Assembly: GCA_944342025.1 (NCBI GenBank)
Contig: CALVMD010000003.1
Location: forward strand, 1-64,000
DNA: 64,000 bases
Reading direction: 5' to 3'
Origin: an uncultured Clostridia bacterium
GTDB taxonomy: Bacteria > Bacillota > Clostridia > Christensenellales > Borkfalkiaceae
Positions 7,692-17,320 of the stretch are shown here, piece after piece; position 1 is the stretch's first letter, and the number at the start of each line of letters is the position of its first letter. The notes under the pieces were generated by a model that saw only the letters and a program-made list of their open reading frames with translations, searched no databases and was not told the origin of the DNA. The position numbers were made by a program, and so were the translations under genes.

Positions 7692-9647
7692 ATGGAAAAT
7701 ACCGATTACAGGCGTGAATATCTTCGTTTGCTCGCGCAGCGCTATCCGAGCGCGCGTGCCGCGTCGGCGGAGATCATAAATCTGGATGCGATCATGCGCC
7801 TTCCCAAAGGGACTGAGCATTTCATGAGCGATCTGCACGGCGAATACGAAGCGTTCTGCCATATCATGAACAACTGTTCCGGCGTAATTCGGGAAAAGGC
7901 GGAACAACTATTCGGCAATGTCATGACGGATAAGGAGATGGATGAGTTTGCAACGTTCGTCTATTATCCTCAGGCGCTCATTGCGGAAATGAAGGCGAAA
8001 AATGAAGATCTTCGCTCCTGGTATGTCACGCAGTTGCACCGGCTCGTGGAGCTATGCCGTTCCGCCGCGTCGAAATACACCCGCAGCAAAGTCAGAAAAC
8101 TGTTGCCCGAAGATTTCAGTTATGTCATCGACGAGCTCATCAACATGGACCGTGCCGATTTCGATAAAGAGGCGTATTATCACGAAATATTTAATTCTAT
8201 TATCGAACTCAACCGCGCGGAGAGTTTTATCGTGGCGCTGACGGATGCCATCAAGCGGCTTGCCGTCGATTCTCTGCACATCGTCGGCGACGTGTTCGAC
8301 AGAGGGGAAAATCCCGATAAGATCCTCGACCTTTTGGTGTCCCGCCATAATGCCGATATACAGTGGGGCAATCATGATATTTCTTGGATCGGGGCGCATA
8401 TGGGCAATCCCGCATGCGTCTTTACGGTAATGGATATATCGCTGAAATACGGGAATCTGGATCTTCTCGAAGACGGATACGGGATTTCTTTGCGCAAACT
8501 TTCTTCGTATGCCCGCGCAGGGATGGATGAGGACGAGCGGTTTTATCCCGTCGTTTCGTCGGCGGCGGAAACGGACGCCGATGTCGCAAAGATGCGCAAA
8601 GCGATCTTTTTCATGCTGATGAAAGCGGAGGGGCAGATCCTTTCCAGGCATCCCGAATACGGCATGGGCGACAGGATCGTGCTGAAAATGATCGATTATA
8701 AAGAGGGGACGATCGATTTCGGCGACGGCAAGAAGATCGCGCTGAACCGTTGCGATTTCAAGACGGTGGACCCGGCAGACCCTCTGCGGTATACGCCCGA
8801 AGAGGAAGAAGTGACGGAGTCTTTGTGCCGCGCGTTCATGCACAGCGAAAAACTGACCCGCCACATCGCATTTATGATGGAACACGGTTCGGCGTATAAA
8901 ATATCCAACGACAACCTGATCTTTCACGGCTGCATCCCGCTGAATGCGGACGGGAGTTATAAAACCTTTCAGGGCAGGGGCGGGAAAGCGCTGCTCGATT
9001 ATTGCGACGAGACGGTACGCGCCGCATACAAGGCGTTCGCAAAAGGCAGAACGGACAAAAACGCGCTGGATTTTGTCTGGTATCTGTGGTGCGGCAGGTG
9101 CTCGCCGTTATTCGGACGCGAAAAGATCACGACGTTCGAGAGGGTGTATGTCGACGATGCGAAGTATCATCAGGAGACGCGCAACGCCTATTATAAATAT
9201 TATAACGATAAGGCGTTTTGCGAGCGGCTCCTGCATGATTTCGGCATAGACGGAAAATACAGTCACATTATCAACGGGCATGTGCCGGTGAAAAAGAAGG
9301 ACGGCGAAAGCCCGATCAAAGCGGAGGGCAAACTGATCGTCATAGACGGAGGATTCTGTAAAGCCTATCACGCAAAGACGGGGATCGCGGGCTATACGCT
9401 TATTTATAATTCGCACGGTTTGCGCCTGTGTGCGCACGAACCGTTCGATACCATCGAAAAGGCGATAGAAAACAGGTCGGACATTCATTCCGAAGTCACC
9501 GTTTTCGAGACGAGGGAGAATCGCCTGCGTGTGAGCGATACGGATACGGGCAGGGAGCTTGCGGAGCAGGTCGAAGGGCTGAAAGCCTTGCTCGAATATT
9601 ATCAGGATTGCGCGGCGGCAGGCATCGCGCCTTCTGTCGGAAAGTAA
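7692..9647 (+). CDS. fbp: Class III fructose-1,6-bisphosphatase
   Basis: The enzyme removes the 1-phosphate of fructose 1,6-bisphosphate to give fructose 6-phosphate, the committed gluconeogenic step. The 651-residue length and the metallophosphoesterase motifs identify the Firmicutes class III enzyme: SDLHGE (46-51), GDVFDRGE (199-206) and GNHD (226-229), with VKKKDGESP further on. AGGGG lies 5 bases before the ATG. It has its own strong promoter and a terminator at 9668-9702, so it is monocistronic. Being next to the phosphoketolase gene suggests that both manage the fructose-6-phosphate pool. Confidence 0.96.
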   Translation: MENTDYRREYLRLLAQRYPSARAASAEIINLDAIMRLPKGTEHFMSDLHGEYEAFCHIMNNCSGVIREKAEQLFGNVMTDKEMDEFATFVYYPQALIAEMKAKNEDLRSWYVTQLHRLVELCRSAASKYTRSKVRKLLPEDFSYVIDELINMDRADFDKEAYYHEIFNSIIELNRAESFIVALTDAIKRLAVDSLHIVGDVFDRGENPDKILDLLVSRHNADIQWGNHDISWIGAHMGNPACVFTVMDISLKYGNLDLLEDGYGISLRKLSSYARAGMDEDERFYPVVSSAAETDADVAKMRKAIFFMLMKAEGQILSRHPEYGMGDRIVLKMIDYKEGTIDFGDGKKIALNRCDFKTVDPADPLRYTPEEEEVTESLCRAFMHSEKLTRHIAFMMEHGSAYKISNDNLIFHGCIPLNADGSYKTFQGRGGKALLDYCDETVRAAYKAFAKGRTDKNALDFVWYLWCGRCSPLFGREKITTFERVYVDDAKYHQETRNAYYKYYNDKAFCERLLHDFGIDGKYSHIINGHVPVKKKDGESPIKAEGKLIVIDGGFCKAYHAKTGIAGYTLIYNSHGLRLCAHEPFDTIEKAIENRSDIHSEVTVFETRENRLRVSDTDTGRELAEQVEGLKALLEYYQDCAAAGIAPSVGK

Positions 9648-9667
9648 AGACGAGAAAACTTTGACGG

Positions 9668-9702
9668 GCGCCTTCAAAAGTCGGGCAGGCTTTTGAAGGC
9701 GC
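9668..9702 (+). terminator. Terminator after fbp
   Basis: GCGCCTTCAAAAG (9668-9680) pairs perfectly with CTTTTGAAGGCGC (9690-9702) and is followed by ATTTTTAT. Confidence 0.9.
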
Positions 9703-9741
9703 ATTTTTATATGGAAAAAAGGAAGAGAACAGACAAAAAAG

Positions 9742-9772
9742 TTGGCGCAGAATTCAATGTTTATGTTATAAT
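9742..9772 (+). promoter_or_regulatory. Possible promoter of the MFS-DUF1848 pair
   Basis: A clear TATAAT (9767-9772) is preceded by a weaker TTGGCG (9742-9747) at 19 bases. The implied leader is about 140 bases and contains no feature I recognise. Confidence 0.45.
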
Positions 9773-9918
9773 GAAAATGCGTGAACGCTGCTTGCGCCGT
9801 TCGGAGAAGCATTCGGGGGCGGCATCGGAAATCGGGTGCGCTCCGCGGCCGCGTTTGCGGATAATATGAAAAAACGATTCGCGTAACAAATCACGGAATT
9901 GACGCGGGAGAATTAAGT

Positions 9919-11091
9919 ATGTATTCGCTTTTACTTGCGCTCATATATGTCGCATTCATCAGCCTCGGTTTGCCCGATTCGTTGCTCGGGTCCGGGTGGC
10001 CCGCCATGCACGGCGATTTGAACGTACCGGTGTCATATATGGGGATCGTTTCTATGGTGATTTCCGGCGGGACGATCGTTTCGAGCCTTTTTGCCGAAAA
10101 GCTGACGAGAAAATTCGGGACATCGGTCATAACGGTGGTCAGCGTCTTTCTTACGGCTGCGGCGCTGTTCGGTTTTTCTTTTTCAAACAAATTCTGGATG
10201 CTGATCGCTTTTGCCGTACCGTACGGCCTTGGGGCGGGCGCCGTCGACGCTTCGCTGAACAATTACGTCGCTCTTCATTATAAATCCAAACACATGAGCT
10301 GGCTGCATTGTTTTTGGGGGGTGGGAACGATCGTCAGCCCGTTTATCATGAGTTATGCACTGACGAAATCGGTTTGGAATAACGGTTACCGCATCGTCGG
10401 GTTCATACAGCTCGGAATAGCGTTGCTGCTCTTGTTTACGCTGCCTGTTTGGAAAGTAAACAAAAGGATCGACCTTGCAGAACAAAAGAGCATAGGGTTG
10501 GCTGCCGCGCTGAAAATGAAAGGCGTGCCGTTTTTGCTCATCGGTTTTTTTGCGTATTGCGCGGCGGAATCCACCGCAATGGGATGGGCGGCTACCTATT
10601 TTGCGGAAGTGAAGAGCGTGTCTGCAGAACAGGCGGCTCAGCTTGCGTCGTTGTTTTATATCGGCATCACGGCGAGTCGGTTTATATGCGGTTTTGTTTC
10701 CGACAAACTCGGAGATCGGAAGATGATTGTAGCGGGGACAGGTATTTTGGCGGGAGGGATCGTCTTGCTGATGCTTCCCGCGCCTACAGCCGTCGCTGTC
10801 GTCGGGTTTGTGGTGATCGGTTTCGGCTGCGGACCCATTTATCCCTGCATCATCCATTCGACGCCGCATAATTTCGGCGCAGAGAATTCGGGTGCGATCA
10901 TAGGGATACAGATGGCGGGCGCGTATGTGGGGTCGACGTTTGTTCCGCCGTTGTTCGGTGTGTTGGGGAGGGCGGTCGGATTTGACGTGCTGCCCGTTTA
11001 TTTGATCGTCTTTGTGATCCTGATGCTGGTCATGATCGAACTGACATTTCGGTCGGCAAAAAAAAGAACTGCTTCTGAGGTGCAAAAATGA
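9919..11091 (+). CDS. MFS transporter (sugar permease-like)
   Basis: This 390-residue membrane protein has about 12 hydrophobic segments. An early motif, LGLPDSLLGSGWP, and the loop LTRKFG after the second segment match major facilitator family members of the FucP/sugar-permease type. GLGAGAVDASLNN lies in the fourth and fifth helix region. The substrate cannot be read from the sequence. The stop codon overlaps the start of the DUF1848 gene (ATGA), so the two are translationally coupled, which suggests that the DUF1848 protein acts on or senses the transported compound. GGGAGA precedes the start. Confidence 0.85.
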   Translation: MYSLLLALIYVAFISLGLPDSLLGSGWPAMHGDLNVPVSYMGIVSMVISGGTIVSSLFAEKLTRKFGTSVITVVSVFLTAAALFGFSFSNKFWMLIAFAVPYGLGAGAVDASLNNYVALHYKSKHMSWLHCFWGVGTIVSPFIMSYALTKSVWNNGYRIVGFIQLGIALLLLFTLPVWKVNKRIDLAEQKSIGLAAALKMKGVPFLLIGFFAYCAAESTAMGWAATYFAEVKSVSAEQAAQLASLFYIGITASRFICGFVSDKLGDRKMIVAGTGILAGGIVLLMLPAPTAVAVVGFVVIGFGCGPIYPCIIHSTPHNFGAENSGAIIGIQMAGAYVGSTFVPPLFGVLGRAVGFDVLPVYLIVFVILMLVMIELTFRSAKKRTASEVQK

Positions 11092-12050
11092 TACTCAATA
11101 CAGGTGCAAGAACGGATACGGTCCAATACTTTTCAAAATGGCTGCTGAAACGATTCGAAGAAGGTTATGTCTGTGCACGCAATCCTCTCTTCCCGAACAA
11201 AGTCATGAAATACGAACTTGCGCCCGAAAAGATAGACGCCGTAATGTTCTGTTCTAAAAATTACGCTCCGATCTTGTCCGGATTGCATACGATCGCCGAT
11301 CGTTTCAGAACATATTTTTATTATACGATCACGGCTTACGGCAAGGAGATAGAACCGGGAGTGCCGTCCGTCGACGAGAGTGTGGAAACGCTGATCGAAT
11401 TGGAAAAGATTGTCGGCAAAGGAAGGATCGCGTGGCGGTACGATCCCGTATTGCTTACAAAAGATTACACGGTCGAACGGCATCTTGTTACGTTCGAGTA
11501 CTTGGCAGACAGGCTTGCCCCGCACATTGACAGATGTATTTTCAGCTTTGTGGAGATGTATAAAAAGCTGGAGGTCAATATGCCCGAATTGATTCCCTTC
11601 ACGCAGGAGGACAAAGTACGTGTCGCCGCGGGTATGGGGAGGATTGCGGAAAAATATGGAATATGGCTGCAGACATGCGGGACCGATGCGGATTGGTCGC
11701 GTTGGGGGATCCATTCTTCGGGTTGCGCTACGTTGGAAATTTTAGGGAAAGCAAACGGCTGCGAGTTCAAAGACTTAAAACACAAGGGCATGCGCACGGG
11801 CTGTCACTGCATAGAGAGCAGGGATATAGGAGCGTATGACACCTGTTTGAACGGATGCAAATATTGTTATGCCAATAAGAGCGCTCAGAAGGCGCGGGAT
11901 AATTATAAACTGCACGATCCGGATTCCCCGTTGCTGCTGGGGCATCTCAACGCCGACGACGTCCTGATCGAAGGGAATCAAAAGAGCTTTTTGAAATGGC
12001 AGGGGAGGCAGATCTCGCTGTTTGATGAAAGAGACGGTTCGGCGCAGTGA
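11088..12050 (+). CDS. DUF1848 family protein with a C-terminal cysteine cluster
   Basis: The 320-residue sequence matches DUF1848 in length and in conserved segments (LNTGARTDT, FSFVEMYKK, TCGTDADW). Cysteines cluster near the C-terminus: C239 and C241 in GCHC, then C253, C257 and C260 in DTCLNGCKYCYAN. The last three form CX3CX2C, the spacing used by radical SAM enzymes to bind a [4Fe-4S] cluster. I infer an iron-sulfur protein; no activity is established for the family as far as I know. It overlaps the MFS gene by four bases and converges with the GH2 gene. Confidence 0.85.
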   Translation: MILNTGARTDTVQYFSKWLLKRFEEGYVCARNPLFPNKVMKYELAPEKIDAVMFCSKNYAPILSGLHTIADRFRTYFYYTITAYGKEIEPGVPSVDESVETLIELEKIVGKGRIAWRYDPVLLTKDYTVERHLVTFEYLADRLAPHIDRCIFSFVEMYKKLEVNMPELIPFTQEDKVRVAAGMGRIAEKYGIWLQTCGTDADWSRWGIHSSGCATLEILGKANGCEFKDLKHKGMRTGCHCIESRDIGAYDTCLNGCKYCYANKSAQKARDNYKLHDPDSPLLLGHLNADDVLIEGNQKSFLKWQGRQISLFDERDGSAQ

Positions 12051-12076
12051 AAAGAGAAGGGCTTTTTTCCGTATCT

Positions 12077-13735
12077 TCAATACTTCGCGAACAACTCTTT
12101 TACTGTTTCATAGCATAGCTTCGGCCGTCGATATTCGTCGACGACGCCTTTGTTGTTCATGGTGCGCGGTCTTCCGCCCCACCATTCTTCACTGATGCGT
12201 ATGTCGCAGAATTGCCAAACGTATACGCCGGAACAGTCTTCAAAAGAAAGCACCGAATCGAGCTGTTCTTGGAGCGTTTTCGCCTGAAATTCCTCGCTCC
12301 ATTTTGTGGCATAGGGGCTTCGGTATCCGTATAAACCGCCGGCACCGATCTCCGTAACGAGAAAAGGTTTTCCCGCTCCTTGCGTTTGATTTTGGATCCA
12401 CGAATAAAGATCGGAGAGGTATTCTTCGACCGGCGTATCGTGATACCATTTGGGGTATATGTTGTAGGAAACGATGTCAGGCAGACCGAAACAGAGATCT
12501 GTTTTGAATTTGCAGCTTGCAAAGGAGAGCGGGCGGCTCATGTCGAGCGAGCGTATCAGTTCAAACAGCTTTTCGTAACATGTTTTGCCGTACGCGCTGT
12601 CGCTCGCGCATTCGTTGAGAATGCCCCAAATATAGATGCTCGGATGATTGTAGTGCTGCGTTACCATTTCGAGCGTGACATCGTGCGCCTGTTTTTCGAA
12701 AAAGGGGTTTTGCATTTGTTCCAGACTCAGTCCTCGGGCATGGTTTTCTTCCCATACGAGAATGCCGAGTTCGTCGCAAAGATCGAGAAATATTTCGTCG
12801 TTGGGATAATGCGAGGTCCTTACCGAATTCGCGCCCAGATCGCGGATAAGCGCAAGGTCGTTCGCGATCGCGGAAAAGGGAAGGGCGCATCCGAACTGCG
12901 GATGATCTTCGTGGCGGCAGAGCCCTTTTATTTTGACGGGATTGCCGTTGAGCAGGATGTGTTTCCCTTCGACGGTTATTTCCCGAAAACCGAAACGGTC
13001 GATCAGATCGTCGAAAGGAGCGCCTTCCCGCATCAGTGTCGCCGTTACTGTATATAAGATCGGTTTTTCCGGTGACCAGGGTTGAACATTGTCGAACAAC
13101 AAGTCCCCTTCAAAAAAATTTTTGCCCTCGGACAGTTTGTCTGCATCGAACGACAGTGCTTTTCCGGCGATGTTTATGATAAGGACGGCAGGCGCGTTTT
13201 GTTCCAGCGCGACGACGCAGGCGCGTATATGCGCGCGCCATGTTCCGCCGCCATGCGACGGGGTAACGTGAACGTATTCGATGAACGAGTCGCGGACATT
13301 TTCCAAGACTACGGGCCGAGAGACGCCGCCGTAAGACATGTAATCGTTCGGAACATGCAGTGCGCTCTTTGCCGAAAACCGATTGTCGGCCGTGATCGTA
13401 AGCGTATGGGTGCCTGCTTCAACCTGTTTGACGATTGCCGAAAACGCCGTGTAGGCATTGTAATGCCCGGCGATTGTTTTTCCGTCCAAGGCGATGGTTG
13501 CCGTGTGGCTCACGCCTTTGCATTCGATGCGAAGGTTTCCCGCTCCTTCGAATTGCGTTTCGTAGCGCCCTTCGCCTCGGTAGAGGCCGAATCCCGGATA
13601 GCTTTCCCAACAGCTAGGCGTATGTACGGGGAACGTTTTGCCCGAAAAATTTCCCTGCAAAGGGGTGAAATCCCAAAGTTTTCCCGTCAGTTCTTGCTGC
13701 GGTCGGATGTTGTGTTGCCGAAAGGTACGGATCAT
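12077..13735 (-). CDS. Glycoside hydrolase family 2, probable beta-glucuronidase
   Basis: A 552-residue protein with the GH2 order: sugar-binding jelly roll, immunoglobulin-like domain and TIM barrel. The acid/base Glu is in GILNECAS (E375) and the nucleophile Glu in LVTEIGAGG (E462). Near the end, MNNKG (526-530) gives the N-x-K motif that contacts the glucuronate carboxylate in UidA-type enzymes, so beta-glucuronidase is preferred over beta-galactosidase. The start at 13735 is chosen because GAGGTG precedes ATG and MIRTFRQHN is a natural N-terminus; the frame stays open further upstream but runs into the neighbouring gene. There is no signal peptide, so it acts in the cytoplasm. It lies 11 bases downstream of an EamA-type transporter gene, in the same operon. 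Confidence 0.88.
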   Translation of the reverse strand: MIRTFRQHNIRPQQELTGKLWDFTPLQGNFSGKTFPVHTPSCWESYPGFGLYRGEGRYETQFEGAGNLRIECKGVSHTATIALDGKTIAGHYNAYTAFSAIVKQVEAGTHTLTITADNRFSAKSALHVPNDYMSYGGVSRPVVLENVRDSFIEYVHVTPSHGGGTWRAHIRACVVALEQNAPAVLIINIAGKALSFDADKLSEGKNFFEGDLLFDNVQPWSPEKPILYTVTATLMREGAPFDDLIDRFGFREITVEGKHILLNGNPVKIKGLCRHEDHPQFGCALPFSAIANDLALIRDLGANSVRTSHYPNDEIFLDLCDELGILVWEENHARGLSLEQMQNPFFEKQAHDVTLEMVTQHYNHPSIYIWGILNECASDSAYGKTCYEKLFELIRSLDMSRPLSFASCKFKTDLCFGLPDIVSYNIYPKWYHDTPVEEYLSDLYSWIQNQTQGAGKPFLVTEIGAGGLYGYRSPYATKWSEEFQAKTLQEQLDSVLSFEDCSGVYVWQFCDIRISEEWWGGRPRTMNNKGVVDEYRRPKLCYETVKELFAKY

Positions 13736-13746
13736 AAAAATACACC

Positions 13747-14577
13747 TCAATGGAAATAGATGAGTACCGTCAGTGCGGTGACGGTAACGAGAGTCAGGAT
13801 GCTGCCCGCCAGCCGAAGTTTGCCGATCTTTTCGCGCCGAACAAGCGCCGTGGCGAAAAGGATGGCGAGCTGCATCGGTTGAACGAGCGAGTATAACAGA
13901 AGATTTTGCTGTGCGGCGATCGCTTCCGTCCAAAGCCCCGCGGCGTTGGGGATACGCGTGAGCGCTCCGCACAGCAGACCTTTTTTGCGAAAAAAAGTTT
14001 TGAACCTTATGAAAGGCAATTGCAGCAGGACGACGCCGAGCATGACAAGGAGCAATACCGATACGGGCGAAGTGTTTTCAGGCAGCACGTTCAGTTGCAG
14101 CCCGTAGAAAAATTTTGAGGCGATGTAGGCGAAACTCAGAAATACGTAGCGGAGCAGTTTTCCGCGTTTTTCGCCGAACGCGATCAATCCGACTCCTGCG
14201 GCCAACACGGCGGCACATGGTATGAACGCCGCGAAAAAAACGGTTGAGCCGCGGATAAGGTCGGCGAGATAGGAAAAAATAACGTTCAGGCTCAGCCATG
14301 CCTTCAGTTCATAAGCCGAAACCGTTTTTAACAGTGCCGCGCTCGTATAAAATTCCGCGATTTTCAGCGCAATGAGGATGCAGAGTGCTGTGCCGCTTTG
14401 CCATGTAAAGCGAAAATTCCAGCCGACGAAAGGCAGGATAAGGGCGAGAAAAAAGACGGTCGCGAAAGATACGAGAAAAGAAAATTCTTTCGCGTTGCAT
14501 TGCAGTTTCGCCGATATGAATTTGTCTCCTAGGGAAGACGCCGCATAAAACGCGACGGTCAGAAGAGAAAATAACAA
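13747..14577 (-). CDS. EamA/DMT-like transporter
   Basis: A 276-residue protein made of about ten hydrophobic helices, the size and layout of drug/metabolite transporter superfamily members. The start is TTG with AGAGG nearby. It is followed after 11 bases by the glucuronidase gene and faces an AraC regulator. I infer import or export of the glucuronide, or of its aglycone, by a carrier rather than by the usual MFS or ABC system. No substrate motif is visible. Confidence 0.7.
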   Translation of the reverse strand: MLFSLLTVAFYAASSLGDKFISAKLQCNAKEFSFLVSFATVFFLALILPFVGWNFRFTWQSGTALCILIALKIAEFYTSAALLKTVSAYELKAWLSLNVIFSYLADLIRGSTVFFAAFIPCAAVLAAGVGLIAFGEKRGKLLRYVFLSFAYIASKFFYGLQLNVLPENTSPVSVLLLVMLGVVLLQLPFIRFKTFFRKKGLLCGALTRIPNAAGLWTEAIAAQQNLLLYSLVQPMQLAILFATALVRREKIGKLRLAGSILTLVTVTALTVLIYFH

Positions 14578-14614
14578 CGTTTCAACCTCTTATAAGTGAG
14601 AATATGATAACATA

Positions 14615-14643
14615 TTGACAAACGCGGCGCAATAGTGTATGAT
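14615..14643 (+). promoter_or_regulatory. Promoter of the AraC regulator
   Basis: TTGACA (14615-14620) and TATGAT (14638-14643) are 17 bases apart. Because transcription would begin near 14650, the upstream in-frame ATG at 14635 cannot be used; the first usable start is 14683. Confidence 0.8.
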
Positions 14644-14682
14644 TTTATAAAATTGATCGATTCTTATATTTGGACAAATGTT

Positions 14683-15432
14683 ATGAATATTCTGAGAATT
14701 GGGGAAACTGCGCACGGACAAGATTTTTGCGTGTTGCGGGAAAAAGGGTATCCTTACTACCTGCTGTTGCTGGTGGAGACTCCGGCGTTTTTCGAGGTGG
14801 ACGGCGAATGGCGGCCGACGCCTGCGCATACGGCTTTTTTGTTTCGTCCGGGCCAGCGCCATTCTTACCGCGCCGCAGGCGGTGCATATATCGATTGTTG
14901 GATGCATCTTGAAAGTGCGACGCCGTTGCTTTTTGAAGAATTTCCTTTCGGGAAACCGATTCCGTTGTTTTCGGCTGAGCGATTTTACGGATTGTTCCGT
15001 CTGATTGTGGACGAATTTTTTTCGGCGCGGCGAACGCGCGAGAGGGTTAACGGGGCGCTTTGCTCGGCATTGATCGAGATGATCGCTTCGGAAGTGGAAA
15101 TAAAAAGTCCGCTATTTTATCCGTTTCTCTCTCTGAGAGAGGAGATTTTTCGTTCGCCCTCGCATTTGTGGAACGCTCGGCAAGCGGCAGAACGGTTGGG
15201 CGTAAGCTGCGGCTATTTTCATGTGCAGTATAAAAAGTTTTTTTCTTCGACGTTTCTTGCGGATGTGATTGCGGCGCGCATTCAGCTGGCGGAAGAACTT
15301 CTTCTGTCTACGCCCGACAGCGTCGAACGCATTGCCGAACGCTGCGGTTATTGGAATGTCGAACATTTCATACGTCAATTCAGGCGCGCGACGGGAGTTG
15401 CTCCGCATCAGTATCGGATCCGGAAGAGCTGA
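14683..15432 (+). CDS. AraC family transcriptional regulator (glucuronide module)
   Basis: The 249-residue protein has an N-terminal cupin-like sensor (FLFRPGQRHSYR, with a following CWMHLE strand). Its C-terminal double helix-turn-helix is recognised from the LGVSCGYFHVQYKKFF and ERIAERCGYWNVEHFIRQF segments and the closing GVAPHQYR. The start at 14683 follows from the promoter position; the Shine-Dalgarno sequence is weak. It is divergent from the transporter/glucuronidase operon across roughly 100 bases and probably controls it in response to the sugar. Confidence 0.85.
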   Translation: MNILRIGETAHGQDFCVLREKGYPYYLLLLVETPAFFEVDGEWRPTPAHTAFLFRPGQRHSYRAAGGAYIDCWMHLESATPLLFEEFPFGKPIPLFSAERFYGLFRLIVDEFFSARRTRERVNGALCSALIEMIASEVEIKSPLFYPFLSLREEIFRSPSHLWNARQAAERLGVSCGYFHVQYKKFFSSTFLADVIAARIQLAEELLLSTPDSVERIAERCGYWNVEHFIRQFRRATGVAPHQYRIRKS

Positions 15433-15625
15433 GCTCGGCTGCGGTCAAAAATCTGGCGAAGGCCGGCTTTTGGTTTGTTCCGATACCCGGCATCGCGCTC
15501 GGCGAACTCGCTGAGCGGTGCCTTGGTGCGATTGGTCGCGGTTGCGCGGCCGAAAGGGCGACGGCGCGAGCCGCAAAAAGCGGTTTGCATTAAAAATAAA
15601 AGATTTATGGACGGAGGCGTGATTT

Positions 15626-17320
15626 ATGAAAGTTGTGATCATTGGCGGGGTCGCGGGCGGCGCGACGGCGGCAGCCAGGCTCAGGCGATTGGACGAAAAG
15701 GCTGAGATCGTCGTGTTGGAGCGCGGAGGATATGTTTCCTATGCGAACTGCGGCTTGCCGTATTATATCGGCGGTGTCATCAAAGAGCGGAGCAAATTAC
15801 TGTTGCAGACTCCGGAAAGTTTCAAACGCCGCTTTAATGTGGACGTGCGCGTGAAAAACGAAGCGACTGAGATTTTGCCCGAGCAAAAACAAGTTCTCGT
15901 GCGCTGCTTGGAGGACGGGAGCGAATATGCGGAGCGTTATGACAAGCTGATCTATTCCCCGGGCGCGAAGGCGATCCGGCCCGTGTTTGCCGAAAAGTGC
16001 GAAAGCATTTTTACGCTGCGCACGGTGGAGGATACTTTCCGTCTGGACGACTTCATCAAAGACAGGTCGCCCGCAAGCGCGGTCGTCGTGGGCGGCGGTT
16101 TCATCGGATTGGAAGCGGCGGAAAATCTTGCGGAACGCGGCATCCGCGTGACGCTTGTACAGCTCGAAGATCAGGTCATGCCGCCTTTCGATTACGATAT
16201 GGCGTGTATCCTGCACGCAAAGTTGCGCGAAAAGGGTATAGATCTCCGCCTTTCGAGTAAAGTCGCTTCGCTCAGACAAGAGGGCGGCGGGGTCGTCGCC
16301 GAGATCGAGGGAAAGGGGGCTGTCCGCGCGGACATCGCGCTCCTTGCCGTGGGCGTTGTCCCTGAAACGGAGCTTGCGGAAAAAGCCGGCCTCGCGCTCG
16401 GCATGAAAGGGGCGGTCCTTGTCGATGCGCATATGCGGACGTCAGACCCCGATATTTATGCGGTCGGCGACGCCGTGCAGGTCAAAAACTTTGTAACGGG
16501 ACGCGACGCGCTCGTCCCTCTGGCGGGTCCTGCAAACAAACAGGGCAGGATCGCCGCCGACAATATAGAGGGAATCGCGAGCGTATACAAAGGGGCGGAA
16601 GGCTCTTCCGTCATGAAACTGTTTGAGCTCACGGCAGCGGCGACGGGTCTGAGCGAACGGGCGGCGGTAGCGGCGGGGATCGCCGCGGACAGTGTGCTGT
16701 TGTTTTCTCCCGATCACGCGACGTACTATCCCGGCGCGAAAAACATGACCCTGAAAGTCGTGTTTGACCGCGCGGACGGCAAGATCGTCGGGGCGCAGGC
16801 GGTCGGGTTCGGCGGGACGGAAAAGCGCATAGACGTTCTGGCGACGGCGATCCGCGCAGGGATGACGGCGGACGATCTCGCCGATCTCGATCTCTGTTAT
16901 GCGCCGCCCTATTCTTCGGCAAAAGATCCCGTCAATATGGCGGGATACGTGATCGGCAACATTCTCCGCGGCACCGTGCGTCAGCACACGTGGAAAGACG
17001 TGGAAAGAATTGCGGCGGATGAAAACGCTATCCTTTTGGACGTGCAGACGAGGGGAGAATATGCCGCCGCGCACCTGAACGGCGCCGTTAACATCCCCGT
17101 GGACGAGTTGCGCGGCAGAATGGGAGAACTTGATAAAAGCAAAACGGTCTATGTCAACTGTTACAGCGGGCTCAGAAGTTATATTGCCTGCCGCATGCTC
17201 GCGGCAAACGGTTTTGTGTGCTCCAACCTTGCGGGCGGCATCCGTTTTTATAAAGTAGTCGCGGAGGGCGGCGCCTACGACGAAGTTTCCCGCCATCTAT
17301 GCGGCGTGAAGGTTGAATAA
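15626..17320 (+). CDS. CoA-disulfide reductase fused to a rhodanese domain
   Basis: A 564-residue flavoprotein of the pyridine nucleotide-disulfide oxidoreductase family. The N-terminal FAD motif is VVIIGGVAGGA, and the single active-site Cys lies in SYANCGLPYY (C42), as in CoA-disulfide or polysulfide reductases. The NAD(P)H motif is VVVGGGFIGLEAAE. A C-terminal rhodanese domain (LLDVQTRGEY to GGIRFYK) carries its own Cys in VNCYSGLRS (C512). It should reduce CoA disulfide, persulfides or polysulfides in the cytoplasm using NAD(P)H. GGAGG precedes the ATG, a strong terminator follows, and it stands alone. Confidence 0.92.
   Translation: MKVVIIGGVAGGATAAARLRRLDEKAEIVVLERGGYVSYANCGLPYYIGGVIKERSKLLLQTPESFKRRFNVDVRVKNEATEILPEQKQVLVRCLEDGSEYAERYDKLIYSPGAKAIRPVFAEKCESIFTLRTVEDTFRLDDFIKDRSPASAVVVGGGFIGLEAAENLAERGIRVTLVQLEDQVMPPFDYDMACILHAKLREKGIDLRLSSKVASLRQEGGGVVAEIEGKGAVRADIALLAVGVVPETELAEKAGLALGMKGAVLVDAHMRTSDPDIYAVGDAVQVKNFVTGRDALVPLAGPANKQGRIAADNIEGIASVYKGAEGSSVMKLFELTAAATGLSERAAVAAGIAADSVLLFSPDHATYYPGAKNMTLKVVFDRADGKIVGAQAVGFGGTEKRIDVLATAIRAGMTADDLADLDLCYAPPYSSAKDPVNMAGYVIGNILRGTVRQHTWKDVERIAADENAILLDVQTRGEYAAAHLNGAVNIPVDELRGRMGELDKSKTVYVNCYSGLRSYIACRMLAANGFVCSNLAGGIRFYKVVAEGGAYDEVSRHLCGVKVE

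Noticed and set aside
15433..15625. Small gene between the AraC regulator and CoA-disulfide reductase
   Set aside because: Open frames exist on both strands but lack ribosome sites and family resemblance; the stretch looks non-coding.
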